Positions 1-5,513 of a stretch of DNA of 8,579 nt are shown piece after piece. The first letter of the stretch is position 1, and every line of letters starts with the position of its first letter. The translations under genes and the position numbers were made by a program. Source of the DNA: an uncultured Roseburia sp. (lineage in GTDB: Bacteria > Bacillota > Clostridia > Lachnospirales > Lachnospiraceae); the NCBI GenBank assembly GCA_945928585.1, contig CAMENQ010000084.1:1-8579 (forward strand), written 5' to 3'. The notes under the pieces are model-generated. The model saw only the letters and a list, made by a program, of their open reading frames with translations, did not search any database and was not told where the DNA came from.

Positions 1-111
1 TAGTCTGATGACAGTCATATGATTATTCATCACATGCCCAAGATAAAGTTCGGCACTCTTTATCTTTCGGCGTTTTTTCCTTTCATCTTTTCTTCTTATG
101 CCTGCCTGCAT
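1..111 (-). CDS. possible hypothetical protein, 3' part cut by the window edge
   Basis: An open frame begins at an ATG (109-111, minus) and runs 37 codons to the left edge without a stop. It encodes a very basic N-terminus (MQAGIRRKDERKKRRKIKSA), then a mixed stretch ending HMTVIRL. An in-frame TAA lies five codons upstream, so the start cannot be much further out. I see no convincing ribosome binding site before the ATG, and a terminator-like hairpin sits within the frame. I do not recognise the family. It could be the start of a small basic protein or chance open frame. Confidence 0.25.
   Translation of the reverse strand, partial: MQAGIRRKDERKKRRKIKSAELYLGHVMNNHMTVIRL
40..78 (+). terminator. 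terminator-like hairpin near the left edge
   Basis: A perfect 9-bp stem AAGATAAAG (40-48) / CTTTATCTT (58-66) encloses a 9-nt loop. Six T residues follow at 73-78, after a six-base gap TCGGCG. It could end a plus-strand gene lying left of the window. The gap between stem and T-run is longer than usual, the stem is AT-rich, and the hairpin overlaps the possible minus-strand ORF, so the call is weak. Confidence 0.35.
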
Positions 112-212
112 CCAAAAAGCTACTTATAAAAAACGCGACCTCTATAAATTAATATGTTGTTATGGTTTAATATAACACTATGAGAATATAATGTCAATAA
201 TGTAATAGATTT

Positions 213-851
213 TTATATCTGCTCCTGATTGTCAACCTCAAGCTTGCTTACTGAAACCTCGTAAGCTATATGCTTTTCTACTTCATCCTCACTTATTTTC
301 TTTACATATTCCCTGCTCTGTACTCTTCCCCATATCTGTATTCTTCCACCTACTTCAAATGTAGAAGCATATCTGGCATTTCTTCCCCATGCAATACATG
401 GTATATAATCGCTCTTTCCATATGGTCTGTTTACTGCCACAAGAAGATCGGCTATCTCTCTGCCAAGAGGTGTCTTTCTGTATATAGGAGCCTTACATAT
501 AAATCCGTCAAGAAAAATCTGGTTTGTTTTTCCTGCCTCAGGATTTTCATCAACAAACTGCCACTCTCTTACAAACACAGACAATATAAGCTTATTTCTG
601 TTTTCCTCATGTCTGTTATACGAACGGAACTGACCTGAAACCTCTATAATCTTTCCAATATAGTCCGCCGTCACATCAATCAGCCTTTCTGAAATCATAA
701 GAGGTATGACGTCTGTCAGATCACTGAGTCTGTTCACTGCTACATCCACCATATAAAAGCCTTCACCATAGACCTGATGGCTATATCTGAAGCCGGACAC
801 TACCTCCCCTACTATGCTTACTCTGTTGTTTTCAATTACCTTATCTACCAT
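213..851 (-). CDS. Ssb-like single-stranded DNA-binding protein with two OB folds
   Basis: The 212-residue product probably binds single-stranded DNA through two tandem OB-fold domains, at about residues 8-100 and 110-206. The second carries the more Ssb-like sequence: IFLDGFICKAPIYRKTPLGR near 112-131, then a segment around LLVAVNR and CIAWGR, and a closing IQIWGRVQSREY strand. Clostridial genomes often annotate proteins of this size and style simply as single-stranded DNA-binding protein. No acidic C-terminal tip (the DDDIPF-type peptide that recruits partners to classical Ssb) is present; the protein ends DNQEQI. I chose the ATG at 851 because AAGGGAG lies 8 nt upstream of it; the TTG six codons earlier has no ribosome binding site in front. 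The gene is divergent from typA. No clear terminator follows it: 112-212 is AT-rich and shows nothing I can support. It is probably an accessory paralogue rather than the essential replicative Ssb, which is an inference. Confidence 0.85.
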   Translation of the reverse strand: MVDKVIENNRVSIVGEVVSGFRYSHQVYGEGFYMVDVAVNRLSDLTDVIPLMISERLIDVTADYIGKIIEVSGQFRSYNRHEENRNKLILSVFVREWQFVDENPEAGKTNQIFLDGFICKAPIYRKTPLGREIADLLVAVNRPYGKSDYIPCIAWGRNARYASTFEVGGRIQIWGRVQSREYVKKISEDEVEKHIAYEVSVSKLEVDNQEQI

Positions 852-896
852 TTGTATTTCTCCCTTCAAAAATTAGTGTGTTTTTTCACTCTGTTT

Positions 897-925
897 ATTA
901 TATTCTTTTTTTCCGGCGTTTAGAA
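897..925 (-). promoter_or_regulatory. candidate promoter of the ssb-like gene
   Basis: On the minus strand a perfect TATAAT -10 box occupies 897-902. A poor -35 (TTCTAA, 920-925) lies 17 bp further upstream. The position, about 45 bp before the ATG at 851, suits the gene. Only the -10 box is persuasive, because the region is very AT-rich. Confidence 0.35.
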
Positions 926-1065
926 CATAATTTTAATTTTTTTTGATTTTTGTTTTATGAAAAATTCTCCAATGTAACATGTGCTGTCTTACAACACCTT
1001 TTTTCATACGTTACTGCTTACACTACTAATACACTGCCATAATAATATTGTAATAAAAATTTTTC

Positions 1066-1093
1066 TTGTAATTTCATATATTTATGCTATATT
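1066..1093 (+). promoter_or_regulatory. candidate typA promoter with extended -10
   Basis: TATATT (1088-1093) is preceded by TGC, giving an extended -10 (TGCTATATT, 1085-1093). TTGTAA (1066-1071) lies 16 bp upstream as a partial -35. Transcription would start near 1100, giving a leader of about 140 nt that contains the hairpin at 1175-1216. Confidence 0.45.
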
Positions 1094-1174
1094 GTATAAC
1101 AGTGTGCCAAAAAAATAAAGTACATTTTTATTAATTTTTCAGTTTTTATTTTGATTTTCCGGGCATGCATAATG

Positions 1175-1224
1175 ACGTAAAAACGGCATATGCCGTAGGA
1201 AGGCACTTTTTAACGTATTTTTTT
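1175..1224 (+). promoter_or_regulatory. terminator-like leader hairpin just upstream of typA
   Basis: A perfect palindrome ACGGCATATGCCGT (1183-1196) is nested inside an outer pairing of ACGTAAAA (from 1175) with TTTTAACGT (to 1216), with one mismatch. Seven T residues follow (1218-1224), and the typA ribosome binding site starts only a few bases later. The arrangement looks like an intrinsic terminator placed in the leader, as in attenuation. No antiterminator partner or known riboswitch core was recognised in the leader, so a regulatory role is inference. Confidence 0.4.
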
Positions 1225-1240
1225 AGAAAGAAGGATTTTT

Positions 1241-3070
1241 ATGAAGACAAAAAGAGAAGACATACGTAATATAGCTATTATAGCCCACGTAGACCATGGC
1301 AAAACCACACTTGTAGACCAGCTTCTTCGTCAGAGCGGTGTGTTCCGTGCCAATCAGGAGGTTGCTGAGCGTGTAATGGATTCAAATGATATTGAGCGTG
1401 AGCGTGGTATCACTATACTTTCAAAAAACACTGCCGTATATTATAAGAATACAAAAATTAACATCATTGATACTCCTGGACATGCTGACTTTGGCGGCGA
1501 GGTAGAGCGTGTACTTAAAATGGTAAATGGTGTAATACTGGTAGTTGATGCTTTCGAGGGAGCAATGCCTCAGACAAAATTTGTTCTAAAAAAAGCTCTT
1601 GAGCTTGACCTTCCTGTAATCGTCTGCGTAAACAAAATAGACAGACCTGAAGCCAGACCAAACGAAGTTATTGATGAGGTTTTAGAGCTTTTCCTTGAGC
1701 TTGATGCAAATGAAGAACAGCTTGACTGTCCTTTTGTATTTGCTTCTGCAAAAGCAGGACATGCTGTTCTTGAAATAGGTGATGACCCTAAGGATATGAC
1801 ACCTCTCTTTGAAACTATATTAAATTACATTCCTGCACCTGAAGGAGATCCTGATGCAGATACACAGGTTCTTATAAGCACCATAGACTATAACGAATAC
1901 GTTGGCCGTATCGGAGTTGGAAAAATAGATAACGGTTCCCTTAAGGTAAACCAGGACTGTGTTCTTGTAAATGCCCATGACCCTGAGATGAAAAAGCGTG
2001 TAAAAATAAGTAAGCTTTATGAATTTGACGGACTTAACAAAGTGGAAGTATCCGAGGCAGGTATAGGCTCCATCGTGGCAATATCAGGTATTGCAGATAT
2101 CCATATAGGAGATACGATATGTTCACCTGAAAATCCTGTAGCCATACCTTTCCAGAAGATTTCAGAGCCTACTATCTCCATGAATTTTATAGTAAATGAT
2201 TCTCCTCTTGCAGGTCAGGAAGGTAAATTTGTAACATCAAGACATCTTCGTGACAGACTATTCAGAGAGCTTAACACTGATGTCAGCCTTCGTGTAGAGG
2301 AAACTGACACTACAGAAGCTTATAAGGTTTCCGGCAGAGGTGAGCTTCACCTTTCAGTTCTTATTGAAAATATGAGACGTGAAGGCTATGAATTTGCCGT
2401 AAGTAAGGCAGAGGTTTTATATAAAAATGATGAAAACGGTAAGCTTCTTGAGCCTATGGAGATAGCTTACATTGACGTACCTGATGAATTTTCCGGTACT
2501 ATCATAGAAAAACTAAGCGGCCGTAAAGGCGAGCTTCAAAGTATGTCCACCTCAAACGGCGGCTATACAAGACTTGAGTTTTCCATTCCTGCAAGAGGTC
2601 TCATCGGATATCGTGGTGAATTTATGACCGACACAAAGGGAAACGGAATAATGAACACAATATTTGACGGCTATGGCCCATATAAGGGTGATATCCAGTA
2701 CCGCAAGCAGGGTTCACTTATTGCATATGAATCAGGTGAAGCAATAACTTATGGCTTGTTTAATGCTCAGGAACGTGGTACACTGTTTATAGGTCCGGGT
2801 GAAAAGGTCTATTCAGGTATGGTTGTGGGCCAGAATGGTAAAACTGATGACATTGAAGTAAATGTATGTAAGAAAAAGCAGCTTACAAACACTCGTGCTT
2901 CCGGTTCAGATGATGCCTTAAAGCTTACACCTCCAAGAGTATTAAGCCTTGAGCAGTGTCTTGAGTTTATTGATACAAATGAATTACTTGAAATCACACC
3001 AAAGAGCCTTAGAATTAGAAAGAAAATTCTTGATCCTACTATGAGAAAGCGTGCAGAACGCAACAACTAA
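1241..3070 (+). CDS. typA: ribosome-associated translational GTPase TypA/BipA
   Basis: TypA (BipA) is a cytoplasmic elongation-factor-like GTPase that binds the ribosome in the EF-G site and supports 50S subunit assembly and growth under stress or cold. The 609-residue product has the usual length (E. coli BipA is about 607). The GTPase motifs are intact: G1 AHVDHGKT (15-22), switch I RGITI (55-59), G3 DTPGHADF (77-84), G4 NKID (131-134) and G5 SAK (169-171). EF-G-like domains II, III and V follow, then the BipA-specific C-terminal domain, with the signature [19 protein letters not shown] (451-469) and [12 protein letters not shown] (561-572). The ATG start has AAGAAGG at 1228-1234, 6 nt upstream. 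No terminator separates it from the PAP2 gene 16 bp downstream, so the two are probably co-transcribed. A terminator-like leader hairpin may control expression. Confidence 0.97.
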   Translation: MKTKREDIRNIAIIAHVDHGKTTLVDQLLRQSGVFRANQEVAERVMDSNDIERERGITILSKNTAVYYKNTKINIIDTPGHADFGGEVERVLKMVNGVILVVDAFEGAMPQTKFVLKKALELDLPVIVCVNKIDRPEARPNEVIDEVLELFLELDANEEQLDCPFVFASAKAGHAVLEIGDDPKDMTPLFETILNYIPAPEGDPDADTQVLISTIDYNEYVGRIGVGKIDNGSLKVNQDCVLVNAHDPEMKKRVKISKLYEFDGLNKVEVSEAGIGSIVAISGIADIHIGDTICSPENPVAIPFQKISEPTISMNFIVNDSPLAGQEGKFVTSRHLRDRLFRELNTDVSLRVEETDTTEAYKVSGRGELHLSVLIENMRREGYEFAVSKAEVLYKNDENGKLLEPMEIAYIDVPDEFSGTIIEKLSGRKGELQSMSTSNGGYTRLEFSIPARGLIGYRGEFMTDTKGNGIMNTIFDGYGPYKGDIQYRKQGSLIAYESGEAITYGLFNAQERGTLFIGPGEKVYSGMVVGQNGKTDDIEVNVCKKKQLTNTRASGSDDALKLTPPRVLSLEQCLEFIDTNELLEITPKSLRIRKKILDPTMRKRAERNN

Positions 3071-3086
3071 CAATAAGGAGGATATT

Positions 3087-4010
3087 GTGGAACTGCTGAA
3101 ACTATTGGAAGGTATCCGGGGGGATATTTTTACTACCGTAAATCTCATATTTACCAAATTTGGTGAAGAAATTATTATATTTGCCATTCTTTGCCTTGTA
3201 TACTGGTGTATAAACAAAAAGCTGGGCTATCAGATAGCCTTTGCATACCTTATATCAGGTTTTGTAATTAATGCAGTTAAGGTTATTGTTAAAGTTCCAA
3301 GACCATTTTTAAGGGACACATCTCTTAAACCTGTTGACAAAGCACTAAAGCATGCCACCGGATATTCATTTCCAAGCGGGCATACCCAGGCTGCCACCTC
3401 AGTATATGGCTCTCTTTCCATACACCTTGGCAGGTACAATATAATACTTGGAATATTACTTTTCCTGCCTATATTGTGTGTAGCCTTTTCAAGAATGTAT
3501 CTTGGTGTTCATACACCATATGATGTAGGAGTGTCTTTTGCCATCAGTATGCTTATAACCATTTTGGTAGCCTACTTTTTCAATAATTACTGGCTTGATA
3601 ACAGCCATTACCGTATCATACTTATTTTATTTACATTATTAGGCTTTGCACTTATGCTTATAGGAGCCTGTGAGATGGTATATGGCGGCGTTTCAGTAGA
3701 AAATGCACTTGATTGCTTTAAGATTGGTTCCTGCATAATCGGATTTATATTCGGATGGTATATAGAAGTTACAAAGGTCAGATTTAACGAAAAAGCTATA
3801 GGCATATGGGGACAGATAGGAAAGTATGTCTGTGGAATGATTGGACTTTTTATTTTTTACGTTGGCGTTAAAAAGCTTCTTCTGCTTTTCCTTGCCGAAA
3901 ATAATTATTTTGTAAATATCGTTCCATACTTTTTAGCTACCTTCTGGGTTACAGGTATTTATCCTATTATTATAAAAAAGGTATTCACTTCACCATATCA
4001 TACTCATTAA
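3087..4010 (+). CDS. PAP2-family integral membrane phosphatase
   Basis: This 307-residue membrane protein belongs to the PAP2 (type 2 phosphatidic acid phosphatase) superfamily, which removes phosphate from lipid phosphates or pyrophosphates such as phosphatidate or undecaprenyl pyrophosphate. The three signature motifs are complete: KX6RP (K65-P73), PSGH (96-99) and SRX5HX3D (S135, R136, H142, D146). R72, H99, R136 and H142 are the expected phosphate-binding or catalytic residues. I see roughly eight hydrophobic segments (near 28-42, 48-63, 117-134, 147-166, 176-193, 213-226, 247-268 and 279-297). About four lie after the catalytic core, so it has a C-terminal membrane extension that short PAP2 enzymes lack. 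The start is the GTG at 3087, with AAGGAGG ending 6 nt upstream; an in-frame GTG at 3051 lies inside typA and lacks such a site. It follows typA by 16 bp. The stop codon is one base from a giant inverted repeat. The exact lipid substrate cannot be told from sequence. Confidence 0.93.
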   Translation: MELLKLLEGIRGDIFTTVNLIFTKFGEEIIIFAILCLVYWCINKKLGYQIAFAYLISGFVINAVKVIVKVPRPFLRDTSLKPVDKALKHATGYSFPSGHTQAATSVYGSLSIHLGRYNIILGILLFLPILCVAFSRMYLGVHTPYDVGVSFAISMLITILVAYFFNNYWLDNSHYRIILILFTLLGFALMLIGACEMVYGGVSVENALDCFKIGSCIIGFIFGWYIEVTKVRFNEKAIGIWGQIGKYVCGMIGLFIFYVGVKKLLLLFLAENNYFVNIVPYFLATFWVTGIYPIIIKKVFTSPYHTH

Positions 4011-4011
4011 A

Positions 4012-4264
4012 ATGCAGTAAGGTCATAAAGCAGAACTGCCGAGACTTAAAGACGCCGGTATTATATTATATTCTGCAAACGAGGTAACGCTCCAACGAAC
4101 TAACTTCTAACACTTACTAAGACGCTCAGGATAGCCTTCGCGCCTAAGTAAGTGTAAGAAGTGGATTTCGTTTCCGCTAAAAGCACCTCTGAATTGTTTG
4201 CAGAATATAATATAATGCCGGCGCCTTTAAGTCTCGGCAGTTCTGCTTTATGACCTTACTGCAT
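4012..4264. repeat. long inverted repeat (giant hairpin 1) between convergent genes
   Basis: Arms 4012-4080 and 4196-4264 are 69 bp each and match at 67/69 positions when one is reverse-complemented; the differences are at 4052 and 4059. Inside, GAGGT/ACCTC extends the pairing. A second stem (4103-4118 with 4147-4162, 15/16 paired) encloses an apical hairpin of GACGC (4121-4125) / GCGCC (4140-4144) and AGG/CCT around ATAG. The element therefore folds as one branched rod of about 250 nt. It fills the gap between the PAP2 stop (4010) and the yigZ stop (4274) almost exactly, so it would appear at the 3' end of transcripts from both sides. It is far larger than an intrinsic terminator and has no poly-T tail. 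It may be a non-autonomous mobile element or a structured RNA; no open frame or obvious target-site duplication is visible. Confidence 0.9.
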
Positions 4265-4273
4265 CCGGCAGTT

Positions 4274-4918
4274 TTAAATAAGAACTCCGTTTACTATTCC
4301 ATAGCTTTCCGTTTCACCTTTATGTATTTCCGCCTTTCCTGCCGTTGCCTCCGTAACCTTGTCCACAAAAGCTTTTATGTCACTTTCCGGCACCATTGCA
4401 TCCATAGTCACCACATCACTGTATTCCGTATTTATTATAAAAATATCCATAGACGCTGCTATATACTGTAGCTTTCCTATTCCATTATAATCTGTATGTA
4501 CAGTGACTTTAGCTCCCTCTTTCTTTTCTACTATTTTACTTTTTGCTAGCCCTTCCTTTACGGCTCTCTGATATGCTCTTACAAGTCCTCCCGTACCAAG
4601 AAGTGTTCCTCCAAAATATCTCGTAACCACCACTGCCACATTATGAACCTGCTCGCCAATCAGCACCTCAAGCATAGGTTTTCCTGCCGTACCGCTCGGC
4701 TCACCGTCATCGTTACATCTGCTGAATTCATTATTTTTTCCCACTACAGCAGCCGAACAGTTATGGGTTGCATTCCAGTTCATTTTCTTTATTTTTTCTA
4801 TAAAAGCAGCAGCCTCTTCTTCTGTTTCCACCGGCTCCACATAGGCTATAAATCTTGACTTTTTTTCTTCTATTTCACCTATACCGCCATCATATACTAT
4901 TTTAAAGCCCTCTGACAT
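4274..4918 (-). CDS. yigZ: YigZ/IMPACT family protein (UPF0029)
   Basis: The 214-residue product belongs to the YigZ/IMPACT family, a widespread group of cytoplasmic proteins whose bacterial role is poorly defined. Eukaryotic IMPACT modulates the Gcn2 kinase, but that function should not be transferred. The N-terminal UPF0029 domain (about 12-125) carries both hallmark motifs, DDGEPSGTAGKP (70-81) and RYFGGTLLGTGGL (100-112). A ferredoxin-like DUF1949 domain follows (about 137-205). The length is typical. The ATG at 4918 has GAGG about 6 nt upstream in the minus-strand sequence AAAGAGGCGCAT. A TATACT-like -10 (4968-4973, minus) is present without a good -35. The gene stands alone, between two giant inverted repeats: the 3' one begins 9 bp after the stop codon and the 5' one lies about 120 bp upstream of the start. 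Confidence 0.93.
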   Translation of the reverse strand: MSEGFKIVYDGGIGEIEEKKSRFIAYVEPVETEEEAAAFIEKIKKMNWNATHNCSAAVVGKNNEFSRCNDDGEPSGTAGKPMLEVLIGEQVHNVAVVVTRYFGGTLLGTGGLVRAYQRAVKEGLAKSKIVEKKEGAKVTVHTDYNGIGKLQYIAASMDIFIINTEYSDVVTMDAMVPESDIKAFVDKVTEATAGKAEIHKGETESYGIVNGVLI

Positions 4919-5043
4919 ATGCGCCTCTTTTCTATAATATGTAATATTATTTATATTTCTGCAGATTAGTATACATTATTTTCCCACAAAAAGGAATATC
5001 CCTGATTAATTTGTTTATACTTTATATTGAAACAATATGTGAG

Positions 5044-5371
5044 TAACAATTCAGCCTTGCCGCAGGCAAAGGAGACTGAAAGCTTATATGGCGGAATGGG
5101 CAGGTGGTATATATTATGTGGGTAAGCATTGAGGAGACTGCTGAAAATTTATTAATATAGAACTGTCAGCTCCTTAGCAGAGGTCATCTGTCTGAGGAAG
5201 CGGCTGAGACTTCAGCCGTTTTCGAGTTATGACCGCCGCTTAGGAGGTGACAGTTTTATATTAATAAAATTTTCTGCTGTCTCCGAAGCTTACCCACATA
5301 ATATATACCACCTGCCCATTCCGTCATATAAGCTTTCAGTCCCCTTTGCCTGCGGCAAGGCTGAATTGTTA
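5044..5371. repeat. long inverted repeat (giant hairpin 2) between yigZ and the PBP gene
   Basis: Arms 5044-5127 and 5288-5371 are 84 bp each and match at 82/84 positions. Weaker flanking matches (TGTGA / TCACA) extend the repeat to about 5038-5378. Pairing continues inward between 5128-5187 and 5229-5287 with scattered mismatches and one gap. A stable apical stem CGGCTGA (5201-5207) / TCAGCCG (5212-5218) closes on a GACT loop. Nearly the whole 328 bp can fold into one rod on either strand. It shares no clear sequence with the inverted repeat at 4012-4264. It lies between divergent genes, so it cannot serve as a shared terminator. There is no significant open frame. A non-autonomous transposable element or a structured non-coding RNA are the leading possibilities. 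Confidence 0.9.
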
Positions 5372-5420
5372 CATTCACACCCACAATATTTATTTAATGC
5401 TTTATTTTAATATTTTTTTT

Positions 5421-5429
5421 TGGTATAAT
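5421..5429 (+). promoter_or_regulatory. extended -10 promoter of the PBP gene
   Basis: TGGTATAAT combines the TG extension with a perfect TATAAT (5424-5429). The -35 region is only T-rich (a TTTATT about 16 bp upstream), which is acceptable for an extended -10 promoter. The start would be near 5436, leaving a leader of about 78 nt before the ATG. Confidence 0.55.
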
Positions 5430-5436
5430 ATTTCAG

Positions 5437-5480
5437 AAGTATGATTTCATTTTTGATGAAATTACTATTTACTCATACTT
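5437..5480 (+). promoter_or_regulatory. nested hairpin in the PBP gene leader
   Basis: An outer stem AAGTATGA (5437-5444) / TCATACTT (5473-5480) encloses an inner stem ATTTCAT (5444-5450) / ATGAAAT (5456-5462), sharing base 5444. It begins almost at the predicted transcription start. It could stabilise the 5' end of the mRNA or be a protein-binding site. All pairs but a few are A-T, so stability is modest. The ribosome binding site AAGGAAGG (5496-5503) is outside the structure. Confidence 0.4.
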
Positions 5481-5513
5481 ATTATTTAAAAATCTAAGGA
5501 AGGAAAATAGATT

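Larger units (their letters stand above)
852..1240. other. divergent intergenic region between the ssb-like gene and typA
   Basis: This 389-bp stretch has no credible coding frame on either strand. It holds candidate promoters for both flanking genes and a hairpin with a T-run just before typA, each listed separately. The middle (about 930-1060) is AT-rich. Its only structure is a weak short inverted repeat around GTGCTGT...ACAACAC followed by six T residues near 980-1005, which I do not call because its loop would be only 3 nt. Confidence 0.7.

Noticed and set aside
270..638. Plus-strand open frame antisense to the ssb-like gene
   Set aside because: A shadow of the real minus-strand gene, with no ribosome binding site and biased hydrophobic composition.
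852..869. TTG start six codons upstream in the ssb-like gene
   Set aside because: The Shine-Dalgarno sequence AAGGGAG lies between it and the ATG at 851, so it serves the ATG.
980..1005. Short inverted repeat GTGCTGT / ACAACAC followed by six T residues
   Set aside because: The stem has a mismatch and a 3-nt loop, and no gene ends nearby; probably chance in AT-rich DNA.
3051..3086. Upstream GTG start for the PAP2 gene, overlapping typA
   Set aside because: No ribosome binding site precedes it, while AAGGAGG lies properly placed before the GTG at 3087.
4012..4264. Treating the first giant hairpin as a plain bidirectional rho-independent terminator
   Set aside because: The arms are about five times longer than a terminator stem, no T-run follows on either side, and a branched apical structure exists.
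4012..5371. CRISPR array or composite transposon with the two inverted repeats as ends
   Set aside because: The repeats are single palindromes without regular spacing, they share no sequence with each other, and yigZ between them is not a transposase.
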